9,013 nucleotides of DNA, from contig CAZFHL010000025.1 in assembly GCA_964519145.1 (NCBI GenBank), forward strand, positions 1 to 9,013, in the 5' to 3' direction. Every line of letters starts with the position of its first letter. The first letter of the stretch is position 1. The position numbers were made by a program, and so were the translations under genes. Under the pieces are notes generated by a model. It saw only the letters and a list, made by a program, of their open reading frames with translations. It was not told where the DNA came from and made no database searches. This DNA comes from CAZFHL01 sp964519145. GTDB lineage: Bacteria; Patescibacteriota; Minisyncoccia; Phycocordibacterales; WO2-35-19. This document shows, in pieces, positions 1-5,996 of the stretch.

Positions 1-50
1 AGACTCTCTCTTGCAGACTTTATTGTGATGTTTGTTAAATCAATTGACAT
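1..50 (-). CDS. gatA: GatA N-terminus, partial: Asp/Glu-tRNA amidotransferase subunit A
   Basis: This is a 5' fragment of a gene that leaves the window at base 1. It starts with ATG two bases after the gatC stop (TAA-AT-ATG) and reads MSIDLTNITIKSARES. That matches the usual GatA beginning, a short segment of the type DLTxxTIKxARE before the amidase domain. GatA is the amidase subunit of GatCAB, which releases ammonia from glutamine to convert misacylated Glu-tRNA(Gln) or Asp-tRNA(Asn). The catalytic Ser-Ser-Lys triad lies beyond the window. The position directly behind gatC supports the call; the two are almost certainly co-transcribed and translationally coupled. Only 16 codons are visible, so the identification rests on the N-terminus and context. 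Confidence 0.85.
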   Translation of the reverse strand, partial: MSIDLTNITIKSARES

Positions 51-52
51 AT

Positions 53-334
53 TTAATTCAGTATCTTTTTGACCTTAAAATAATCACCCACTCTTTCTGG
101 TGCATTTGATAAAATTTTTTGACTAAATTCTCCGCTACCATTTAGTACTACATCATCCCTTAAAACATTTATATTAGGATACTTTCTCTCAACTTCAGAG
201 AGATCAAGCTCTGTAATTTTTCCAACAAAACCTAAAATGCTACTAATTTCAGAAACCATTTTTTCTTTTTCCTCGGCAGTAAACTCTACCCTAGAAAGAC
301 TAGCCAAACTCTCTATTTCTTTGATTGTTATCAT
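53..334 (-). CDS. gatC: GatC: Asp/Glu-tRNA amidotransferase subunit C
   Basis: This 93-residue protein is the small helper subunit of GatCAB, which amidates Glu-tRNA(Gln) or Asp-tRNA(Asn) in organisms lacking the matching synthetases. GatC wraps around and stabilises GatA and GatB. The sequence has the family layout: an N-terminal helical part with the LASLSRVEFTAEEK segment (residues 10-23), the LRDD motif (58-61), and the diagnostic C-terminal block NAPERVGDYFKVKKIL (77-92). Length is typical (about 90-100). The ATG at 334 is the only sensible start; there is no Shine-Dalgarno sequence, but a TGTTATATT box ends seven bases upstream, which suggests a leaderless message. gatA follows after two bases; ligA ends 36 bases upstream. 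Confidence 0.95.
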   Translation of the reverse strand: MITIKEIESLASLSRVEFTAEEKEKMVSEISSILGFVGKITELDLSEVERKYPNINVLRDDVVLNGSGEFSQKILSNAPERVGDYFKVKKILN

Positions 335-341
335 GGGATTT

Positions 342-370
342 AATATAACATAAAAATATAGTTTTAAAAA
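342..370 (-). promoter_or_regulatory. Candidate gatC promoter with extended -10, predicted leaderless
   Basis: On the minus strand a TATATT hexamer (347-342) is preceded by TGT (350-348), giving an extended -10 of the form TGnTATAWT. The hexamer 17 bases further upstream (370-365) is TTTTTA, a poor -35. Transcription from this box would begin at about 335-334, at the gatC ATG itself. The box overlaps no gene, as ligA ends at 371. This is pattern matching, not proof. Confidence 0.45.
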
Positions 371-2437
371 TCACTTAACCATCTCCAAAAACTCACCCTC
401 ATTTAAAATCTGAATGCCAAGCTCAACTGCTTTGTCGTATTTAGATCCGGCACTTTCACCTGCCACCACAAAATCTGTTTCTTTGGAAACCGAACTAGAT
501 ACTTCTCCTCCAAGCTCTCTAATTTTAAATTTTGCCTGATCTCTATCCATTGTTTTTAAAGTTCCAGTCAAAACAAAAGTTTTACCTTCTAATCTTTTTT
601 CTGATTTCGGATTTTTAGTTTCGGATTTTATACTTACTTCTTTCAGTAAATTTTTAATAACTCTTTGATTATTTTTGTCTTTGAAAAACTCGTAAAGGGA
701 TTTTGCCACAACCGGCCCAATGCCATTTATTTTTGAAAAATCTTCTTCCTTTGCCTCCGTTATTAAATCTAGACTTGGAAAATAATTTACCAAGTCATAA
801 GCTGTTTCTTCTCCTACATTTAAAATAGAAAGGGAAATTAAAAATCTAGGTAAACTAATTTCTCTTTTTTGGTTAATAGACTCCAAAATATTATCAACTG
901 ATTTTTCTCCAAATCTTGGCAAATCTATCAAATCCCCCTTTTTTAAAGTAAAAATATCAGCATATTCAGAGATAAGATTTTCTTTCAAAAAAACATCAAT
1001 GATTTTAGGCCCAACTTTTTCAATATTGAAAGCCGACTTTCCCACGAAATAATAAAACTTTCTTTTTTGTTGCTCATAAGAATTTTTGTCTTTGCATCTC
1101 CAAGCAGATTGACCATCTACCCTCTCTATACTCCCATCCCCTCCGCAAAGAGCAATTTTATTTGGCCAAACAAATTTTTTTTCTTTTCCTGTTCTAAGTT
1201 CTTTTAAAACAGAAACAATGTCGGGAATCACGTCCCCTGCTTTTTGCAAAATAACAGTATCTCCCACTCGAACATCAAGCCTTTCAATTTCATCCTCATT
1301 GTGAAGTGTTGCGCGAGAGACTTTTGACCCTGCAATAAAAACTGGGCGAAGATGTGCTACTGGGGTTATGACCCCAGTTCTACCAACTTGAAATACAATA
1401 TCCTCAACAACAGTTGTAACTTGTTCCGCTGGAAACTTAAATGCAATAGCAAATCGTGGAGCTTTGCCTGTAAAGCCAAGTTTTTCTTGCAAATTCCTCT
1501 GATTCACTTTTACCACCACTCCATCTATTTGATAATCTTGTTTTTCTTTTTTATTGTCCCAGCTTTTCCAAAAAGAAATAACTTCTTCTATGTTAGAACA
1601 TTTTTTAAAATGTGGATTAACTTTAAAACCCAAATCTTTTAAGAGTTTAAGTTCATCTTCTTGTGTATCTGGTAAATCTATTGATATTTGGCCAAATCCT
1701 CCTTCGCCATCCTCCTCCGCTAAAGCTGCAGTGGAACGAACGGAGGCTACGGCGGACAAGTCATATATAAAAACTTCTAACTTTCTACTCGCTGTGATTT
1801 TTGGATCAAGTTGTCTTATTGTTCCTGCTGCCATGTTTCTTGGGTTAGCAAAAACTTCTTCACCATTTTTACTTCTCTCTTTATTTATTCTTTCAAATTC
1901 TTTTTTTGGAAGCCAAATCTCTCCTTCTACTATACAATCTACATTTTTATTTAATCTAAGTGGAACAGATTCAATAGTTTTTACATTTAAAGTCACGTCT
2001 TCTCCTACCACACCATCTCCCCTTGTTGCAGCAGAAAAAAGCACTCCATTTTTATATTCCAAAACCACTTTTAGTCCATCTATTTTTATCTCACAAATAT
2101 ATTCAGGATTCTCTTTTATACCAAGTTTATCTAAAAATCTTTTAACTCTTACATCAAAATCTTGTATATCTTCTTCATTAAACGCATCGTTGAAAGACCA
2201 CTGGGCTATTTTGTGCTCTATTTTAGAAAACTTATCAAGTGGCTTACCTGCCACTCTTTGAGTTGGAGAATCAGGAGTCATAAACTCTGGATACTGCTCC
2301 TCTAATTTATATAACTCATTTTTTAAAGAGTCCAAAACTTCTTCTGAGATTGTTAGATTATCTAACACATGATATTCATAACGATATTTATTTATCGCTA
2401 CTTTTAATTTCTCTATTCTTTCTTTGATTTTATCCAT
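371..2437 (-). CDS. ligA: NAD-dependent DNA ligase LigA
   Basis: LigA seals nicks in duplex DNA during replication and repair, using NAD+. The 688-residue protein has all domains in order. Domain Ia is at about 1-75. The adenylation domain has the nucleophile motif KIDG (Lys118), TRGDG (138-142), GE of VEGEIW (172-173), FANPRNMAAG (196-205), QIDGVVVK (303-310) and AFKFPAE (332-338). The OB fold contains VGRTGVITPVA. A degenerate zinc finger (431-448), helix-hairpin-helix repeats (about 500-590) and a BRCT domain (about 614-688) follow. Two oddities stand out: HKIAQWSFNDAF (75-86) replaces the usual HxxPMLSLxNAF, a variant I associate with CPR ligases, and about 20 extra residues (228-249) sit between the adenylation domain and LPDTQ. 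Only Cys431 and Cys448 remain where four zinc ligands are usual. No Shine-Dalgarno precedes the ATG at 2437. Confidence 0.97.
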   Translation of the reverse strand: MDKIKERIEKLKVAINKYRYEYHVLDNLTISEEVLDSLKNELYKLEEQYPEFMTPDSPTQRVAGKPLDKFSKIEHKIAQWSFNDAFNEEDIQDFDVRVKRFLDKLGIKENPEYICEIKIDGLKVVLEYKNGVLFSAATRGDGVVGEDVTLNVKTIESVPLRLNKNVDCIVEGEIWLPKKEFERINKERSKNGEEVFANPRNMAAGTIRQLDPKITASRKLEVFIYDLSAVASVRSTAALAEEDGEGGFGQISIDLPDTQEDELKLLKDLGFKVNPHFKKCSNIEEVISFWKSWDNKKEKQDYQIDGVVVKVNQRNLQEKLGFTGKAPRFAIAFKFPAEQVTTVVEDIVFQVGRTGVITPVAHLRPVFIAGSKVSRATLHNEDEIERLDVRVGDTVILQKAGDVIPDIVSVLKELRTGKEKKFVWPNKIALCGGDGSIERVDGQSAWRCKDKNSYEQQKRKFYYFVGKSAFNIEKVGPKIIDVFLKENLISEYADIFTLKKGDLIDLPRFGEKSVDNILESINQKREISLPRFLISLSILNVGEETAYDLVNYFPSLDLITEAKEEDFSKINGIGPVVAKSLYEFFKDKNNQRVIKNLLKEVSIKSETKNPKSEKRLEGKTFVLTGTLKTMDRDQAKFKIRELGGEVSSSVSKETDFVVAGESAGSKYDKAVELGIQILNEGEFLEMVK
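1699..1762 (-). repeat. GC-rich palindromic in-frame insertion inside ligA
   Basis: This 64-bp stretch has 39 G or C bases, in a gene that is otherwise strongly AT-rich. It contains inverted arms cctccg (1714-1719) and cggagg (1741-1746), and tccgc (1716-1720) with gcgga (1752-1756). In the ligase frame it encodes residues 226-247 (SAVASVRSTAAL... then EEDGEGG), between YD and the LPDTQ motif, where most LigA proteins have fewer than ten residues. It stays in frame with no stop. The composition, the inverted arms and the position in a surface loop suggest an inserted palindromic repeat element rather than native ligase sequence. I remember similar GC-rich segments in Parcubacteria genomes, but cannot confirm copy number here. 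Confidence 0.55.
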
Positions 2438-2482
2438 AAGATAAAAATATCACAAAAAACAACATAAAAGAATGGGGTTAAT

Positions 2483-2510
2483 AATATAAGTAACCTTAAA
2501 AATTTTACAA
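2483..2510 (-). promoter_or_regulatory. Candidate ligA promoter
   Basis: On the minus strand TTGTAA (2510-2505) and TATATT (2488-2483) are separated by 16 bases and lie about 45 bases upstream of the ligA ATG. They sit just downstream of the terminator at 2559-2590, where a new transcript would be expected to begin. A second weaker box, GATATT, lies close to the ATG and would give an almost leaderless message. The spacing fits a sigma-70 type promoter; the rest of the spacer shows nothing else. Confidence 0.4.
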
Positions 2511-2558
2511 TCTAGACTCATTTTAAAGAATATCAATAATTTTGATATAAAAATAAAA

Positions 2559-2590
2559 TCGGGGTCATCCACATATGTGAACAACCCCGA
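2559..2590 (-). terminator. Intrinsic terminator after the 292-residue gene
   Basis: Arms tcggggt (2559-2565) and accccga (2584-2590) form a seven-pair GC-rich outer stem. Inside lies the perfect palindrome cacatatgtg (2570-2579), with four-base internal loops on both sides. On the minus strand the hairpin is followed immediately by TTTTATTTTTATAT, a good U-tract; on the plus strand the following sequence is A-rich, so it works in one direction. It lies about 60 bases past the stop of the unknown gene and isolates it from ligA. Confidence 0.8.
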
Positions 2591-2649
2591 AAAACTTTCA
2601 CAAAAACAGATTTCAAATGAAAGAATTCAAGTCTTCGAGAATCAAGGAT

Positions 2650-3528
2650 CTACTCTAGTGGAAGGAAGCCCGATGCTGAGCCATAGATGGAATAAAAAGC
2701 ACTACACTTGCTCGTATCAAGATGGAGGTCGCCTTTATACAAGTATAAGATGGGCACATAACTGAAGCGATCAGGTGAAGTTGGATAATCAAATTGATCA
2801 CCAGGCAAAATCATATGAAGTTGTTCCTGACGAGTAAACCGTTCTGGATGAGTAATGGCAATAGAGCAACCAATAACAGAATTAAGACCAAATTCATTAT
2901 TAGCAAATACTTCTAGCGCTCTACGAGACGATCGTCCACGATGATACATACCGAGTTGAGCCGCGATAACAAGGATATCGCTGTCTCCTTGCATTTTTGC
3001 GACTTGATCAAGAAACCATGCTGTTCGATGATGAACTCTAAAATGGTCAATCTTACTATAAATAGGTTTAGCAATTTCTGATATCTGATACACTATAAGT
3101 TCAAGATTTACCGATCGAGGAAAAGCGAACCATCCAACCCAAGGTAAAGCGTCTTTTGGAACAAACGACTTAAAATCAGGAAGATTTTTTATATACTCAA
3201 GCGCTTTCTTCGGATCAAGATTGAATCTATTAGAAATTCTCATTATCTGTTCAATAATAGGCTTCGGACCTTTATATTCACGTGGATACATGTAACCTGA
3301 ATCAATTTCTTCATTTACAAACTTGTTAGTGGTAGAATATTCCTTAATACCATCTATCATAAACCTCCGTAGAGATAGGACGAATTCAGGATTATCCTTC
3401 AAACGCTCTGCCGACTCTTCATCTAAATCTGCAATTACATCTTGAACATAGTCTGAACCAGCAAGACCAGAAATAATTCTAGTGATTAATTTCTTCTGAC
3501 TAGATCTAACTTTAGTAGGCACCTTCAT
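2650..3528 (-). CDS. Uncharacterised 292-residue protein of a CPR-type family
   Basis: I do not know a function for this protein. It has no signal peptide or membrane segment, so it is probably cytoplasmic. Residues 1-65 (MKVPTKVRSSQKKLITRI... to LRRFMIDGIKEYS) look helical and charged. A tryptophan-rich core PWVGWFAFP lies at 129-137, a basic patch YHRGRSSRRALEVFANNEFGL at 195-215, then THPERFTRQEQLH (226-238) and a C-terminal YGSASGFLP (282-290). The basic patch and the C-terminal motif match my memory of a recurrent uncharacterised Parcubacteria family. The ATG is supported by the strong Shine-Dalgarno AAGGAG eight bases upstream and by an ATGA overlap with a 34-codon leader ORF. The gene has its own candidate promoter and terminator, and sampled lines run from about 28 to 45% GC, above the AT-rich pilus operon. 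These features suggest an independent, possibly transferred module. Confidence 0.85.
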   Translation of the reverse strand: MKVPTKVRSSQKKLITRIISGLAGSDYVQDVIADLDEESAERLKDNPEFVLSLRRFMIDGIKEYSTTNKFVNEEIDSGYMYPREYKGPKPIIEQIMRISNRFNLDPKKALEYIKNLPDFKSFVPKDALPWVGWFAFPRSVNLELIVYQISEIAKPIYSKIDHFRVHHRTAWFLDQVAKMQGDSDILVIAAQLGMYHRGRSSRRALEVFANNEFGLNSVIGCSIAITHPERFTRQEQLHMILPGDQFDYPTSPDRFSYVPILYLYKGDLHLDTSKCSAFYSIYGSASGFLPLE

Positions 3529-3629
3529 GACTTTGACTCCTTCTCGTCTACCAAATTCCTCTTGAATATCTTGTGGTCAATCTCGTAAGACGAGCTTTGC
3601 AATACATAACTCGAGACTAAAAGACTCAT
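3525..3629 (-). CDS. Possible 34-codon leader ORF overlapping the unknown gene
   Basis: An ATG at 3629 opens a frame of 34 codons, MSLLVSSYVLQSSSYEIDHK and on to ...EKESKS, whose TGA stop (3527-3525) overlaps the ATG of the 292-residue gene as ATGA. The Shine-Dalgarno of the larger gene lies inside this ORF. AGGG about ten bases upstream of its ATG is a possible ribosome site. It contains a small hairpin (ctcgt at 3582-3586, acgag at 3590-3594) at the codons for SSSYE. The ATGA overlap is typical of translational coupling, so this may be a leader peptide controlling the downstream gene; it could also be chance, as 34 codons is short. Confidence 0.4.
   Translation of the reverse strand: MSLLVSSYVLQSSSYEIDHKIFKRNLVDEKESKS
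3537..3542 (-). promoter_or_regulatory. Strong Shine-Dalgarno of the 292-residue gene
   Basis: AAGGAG (within GAAGGAG) lies eight bases before the ATG at 3528. It is the only near-consensus Shine-Dalgarno in the window; the ligase, amidotransferase and pilus genes have none that I can see. It fixes the start of the unknown gene. Confidence 0.75.
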
Positions 3630-3661
3630 CTCAAAATGACCCTATAAAGGAACTGGTATAT

Positions 3662-3692
3662 ATAATATTGCATATTTAAACCACATTATCAA
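3662..3692 (-). promoter_or_regulatory. Candidate promoter of the leader ORF and unknown gene
   Basis: On the minus strand TTGATA (3692-3687) is followed by AATATT (3669-3664) at 17 bases or TATTAT (3667-3662) at 19 bases. Transcription would begin near 3655 and give a leader of about 125 bases before the large gene. A small inverted repeat caagtt/aacttg (3690-3695 and 3701-3706) overlaps the -35 and could be an operator or a weak end of the pilus operon; it has no U-tract. Confidence 0.3.
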
Positions 3693-3711
3693 GTTTATGC
3701 AACTTGGTCAG

Positions 3712-4248
3712 TTAATACAAAACTTCAATACCTCTTTCAACTCTTCTCATATTGTTTGTATCACAAGTATTATAACCTTTAGATTTTATATAGGTTGTAC
3801 CGTTTGTATTTTTAGTCACAGATACAATGGCACAATAAGGTAATTGATTATTTCCAGTATTAAAATCAAAATAAAATATGCTTGTAGGATTTCCGTTGCC
3901 TCCACCACCAATAAAAGAATATTGAGATGGGTTTGTTGGTATAATTTGACTATTTGTACTTATGGTATTATTCCCACAAGAAATTGTAGAAGGAGTACTC
4001 GTAGCAAATTTTGATGGATCAAATTTTGAATCCCAATATAGCGCGCATTCAAGTCCTGCATCAGCGGCAAAAAAAGCAACTTGAGAATCTCTGCCAGAAG
4101 TAGCAAACAATGTTCCTTTTATTGTGATATTTAAAACAGCGAAACTAACAAACATCAAAACTGCCATTATTGATATAGCAATAAAAACAGTCATTCCTGA
4201 TTGATAATTGAAGATAAATTTTGATTTTATTTTTTTTATATAAATCAT
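3712..4248 (-). CDS. PilX/GspK-like minor pilin
   Basis: This 178-residue protein has a prepilin-like N-terminus: a short basic leader, QSG (cleavage after Gly18) and one hydrophobic helix, MTVFIAISIMAVLMFVSFAV (about 19-38). The helix lacks glutamate at mature position 5, as in PilX and GspK types. FFAADAGLECALYWD (about 60-74) resembles the PilX N-terminal region. The rest is a Ser/Thr/Asn-rich extracytoplasmic domain with three cysteines beyond Cys69. I chose the ATG at 4248, whose A overlaps the PilV-like stop as ATGA, over a TTG six bases upstream. It is the last gene of the pilus operon and probably part of the tip or priming complex. The subfamily is uncertain. Confidence 0.8.
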   Translation of the reverse strand: MIYIKKIKSKFIFNYQSGMTVFIAISIMAVLMFVSFAVLNITIKGTLFATSGRDSQVAFFAADAGLECALYWDSKFDPSKFATSTPSTISCGNNTISTNSQIIPTNPSQYSFIGGGGNGNPTSIFYFDFNTGNNQLPYCAIVSVTKNTNGTTYIKSKGYNTCDTNNMRRVERGIEVLY

Positions 4249-4823
4249 ATCCAATTTAATAAATGAGTCTTAATTTTAAACTCTTTATTTGTAATGCCTC
4301 TAGTCCAAGATACACGTACTGTTATTGAAATTTCATTTGCGTTTATAGATTCAATCTGAATTTCTCTTTTTAAATTTGTCTCACTCCAAGAACCATTATA
4401 TCCATACAAATTTGTATTTGGATCTTGTCTTAAATTAGGGCAACTTCCAAACGAACCACCACATCTATTTGCCCACCCACTATTTGGATAAACAAAAACA
4501 TCAACAATGCAAGTGCTACCAAAATAACAAGGGTCTCCAGAATTACTTGATATATCTAAAAGCCAATTATTTGTAGGATTATTTATAATTCTAGAGAGCT
4601 GATTGGCATCACGCTTATTTCTTATAATTTCTATCGCTTCTTGAGCTAAATAGTAGGCTTTTATTTCATCTTTTGAAATATTTGATTGATACAAACTCCT
4701 CTGCACAGAAGCAAAAACACCAGATACAGCTAAAGACAAGACAAATATAGCCACTATTGATTCTAATATAGTAAAACCTTTTTTATTTCTAAGAAAATTT
4801 ATTTTTAAATAATTAAATATCAT
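4245..4823 (-). CDS. PilV/GspI-like minor pilin
   Basis: A 192-residue prepilin-like protein. The 16-residue leader ends in RNKKG, with PilD cleavage expected between Gly16 and Phe17. The mature N-terminus FTILESIVAIFVLSLAVSGV has Glu at position 5 and forms the pilin helix. KAYYLAQEAIEIIRNKRD (about 55-72) is typical of PilV/GspI proteins. Four cysteines (99, 105, 121, 128) in the globular part may form disulfides outside the membrane. It starts 11 bases after the PilW-like stop and overlaps the PilX-like gene by ATGA, so it belongs to the same operon. Its first codons lie in one copy of a 22-bp tandem repeat. Role: minor subunit that helps start or cap the pilus; inferred from family. Confidence 0.85.
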   Translation of the reverse strand: MIFNYLKINFLRNKKGFTILESIVAIFVLSLAVSGVFASVQRSLYQSNISKDEIKAYYLAQEAIEIIRNKRDANQLSRIINNPTNNWLLDISSNSGDPCYFGSTCIVDVFVYPNSGWANRCGGSFGSCPNLRQDPNTNLYGYNGSWSETNLKREIQIESINANEISITVRVSWTRGITNKEFKIKTHLLNWI

Positions 4824-4844
4824 ATTTTAAATAATTAAATATCA
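4803..4844. repeat. 22-bp tandem duplication across a gene junction
   Basis: Two identical 20-base copies of ttttaaataattaaatatca lie at 4803-4822 and 4825-4844, a period of 22 bases. Copy two holds the last codons and stop of the PilW-like gene; copy one holds the codons just after the PilV-like start (MIFNYLK). The ATG lies at the boundary between them. Confidence 0.85.
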
Positions 4845-5383
4845 AGTGCTCTTTGAGACATTATGGTTTGCAACATAAATCTAGATTGAGCCGTTGGCTT
4901 ACTACTTACATAACCTTTTATAACAGCTAATACAAAAGGCTGATTAATATCTCCGAAACTTGAACCAAAAACATAAAACCTTAAATAATCTATAACAACA
5001 TCACTTGATGTAATATTGCTATAAGTATATCCCCCATCGCTTGATTTTTGAATAGCTCCAGAATTTAACCTATATATAATATTATCTCCATCAAAAATAA
5101 GTGCCAATTCTGATGATCCTAATGAACAATCATTTGGATTTGCCGGAGTGCTTATGCCGCCACAATCATAACTATTACCAAAACGAATTGTTCTTGCCAT
5201 ATCATCTATATTAAAATTTAAACTATCTACTACAGTTTTACTTGCTTGAGAATTTTTGTTTGCATCAAATATAGTTATTATGGCTCCCATAGATATAAAA
5301 GCTATTATTGAGAAAAGAGATATTGCTATCAATAATTCTACTAAAGTAAAAGCTTTTTTATTTTTTAATAATTTATCTTTCAT
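4835..5383 (-). CDS. PilW/GspJ-like minor pilin
   Basis: A 182-residue prepilin-like protein. The leader MKDKLLKNKKA is followed by FTLVELLIAISLFSIIAFIS, with Glu at mature position 5 and a single hydrophobic helix. The residue before the cleavage site is Ala instead of the usual Gly; some prepilins tolerate this. SLNFNIDDMARTIRFGNS (about 54-71) resembles the region after the helix in PilW/GspJ proteins, and SSELALIFDGDNIIYRL (about 85-101) fits their beta domain. I chose the ATG at 5383, one base after the stop of the preceding gene, over an in-frame ATG at 5410 that would overlap that gene by 26 bases. Part of the pilD-minor pilin operon; PilW versus GspJ naming is uncertain. Confidence 0.82.
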   Translation of the reverse strand: MKDKLLKNKKAFTLVELLIAISLFSIIAFISMGAIITIFDANKNSQASKTVVDSLNFNIDDMARTIRFGNSYDCGGISTPANPNDCSLGSSELALIFDGDNIIYRLNSGAIQKSSDGGYTYSNITSSDVVIDYLRFYVFGSSFGDINQPFVLAVIKGYVSSKPTAQSRFMLQTIMSQRALDI

Positions 5384-5384
5384 A

Positions 5385-5996
5385 TTATTCAACAAGAGAA
5401 ACATCCCCATTTTCTTCTATTTTTATATAATTTTCTCTACCTTGATTACTTCTAAAGTAGATTTTAAGAGGTGGATATATATTTGGTAACACTTGATTGC
5501 CACTGTTTAATATACTTATATTAGCATTTGGTGAAGGTCTAAAAAACGATACATTAGCAGAAGAAATGGCTCCACCTCCGTTTGAACATTGTTCAGCCCC
5601 ATTAAAAAATCCGCATACTTTATAGATATAAACTCCTCTATTCAATATAGTAGTTTCTACAGATTCGCCACTATCATATTTTAAATTTTTATTTAAATCA
5701 ACGAAATAAATATATTGCATATTGTTGGTAGAATCAAAACTAACACCATATCCATTATCAAATTTATTACCATTACCTGCAAAATATTCTTTTACACCTA
5801 GACTATTTATTTGAGCTTGCCTCAAATTTAAGGTAGCCTGATAAGATTGAGTCTTTAGAGCTAAATGATCATTCCATTTTGACTGTTGGAAAACAATGGA
5901 GGTAATAATAACTATTCCAATTGCCATAACAACTAAGAGCTCAGTCACTGTAAAACCTTTTTTATGAGAATAATTTAAAAAATAAATGTATTTCAT
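5385..5996 (-). CDS. GspH/FimT-like pseudopilin
   Basis: A 203-residue prepilin-like protein with leader MKYIYFLNYSHKKG, cleavage expected after Gly14, and mature FTVTELLVVMAIGIVIITSI with Glu at position 5. The region QATLNLRQAQINSL (about 54-67) resembles the segment after the helix in GspH/FimT proteins. The C-terminal part with ANVSFFRP and the final YIKIEENGDVSLVE has the beta-strand pattern of that domain. It starts in an ATGA overlap with the pilD stop, so it is translated coupled to the peptidase that probably processes it. In other systems GspH/FimT proteins join the minor pilin complex and some bind DNA for uptake; nothing here decides between adhesion and competence. Confidence 0.83.
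   Translation of the reverse strand: MKYIYFLNYSHKKGFTVTELLVVMAIGIVIITSIVFQQSKWNDHLALKTQSYQATLNLRQAQINSLGVKEYFAGNGNKFDNGYGVSFDSTNNMQYIYFVDLNKNLKYDSGESVETTILNRGVYIYKVCGFFNGAEQCSNGGGAISSANVSFFRPSPNANISILNSGNQVLPNIYPPLKIYFRSNQGRENYIKIEENGDVSLVE

Noticed and set aside
1352..2261. Plus-strand open frames of 96 and 235 codons
   Set aside because: They lie opposite ligA, whose motifs prove the minus-strand frame; the Ser/Pro/Phe-rich translation is that of an antisense shadow.
2577..2765. Plus-strand open frame of 62 codons
   Set aside because: It begins inside the terminator hairpin and runs antisense to the end of the unknown gene; no ribosome site or recognisable motif.
3690..3706. Terminator of the pilus operon at caagtt/aacttg
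   Set aside because: A six-pair weak stem without a U-tract; it overlaps the candidate promoter of the next unit instead.
4249..4254. TTG start six bases upstream for the PilX-like gene
   Set aside because: The ATG at 4248 gives the ATGA overlap seen elsewhere in this operon and a better leader peptide.
5384..5410. ATG at 5410 as start of the PilW-like gene
   Set aside because: It would overlap the GspH-like gene by 26 bases and place hydrophobic residues in the leader; the ATG at 5383 follows that stop by one base and gives a normal basic leader.
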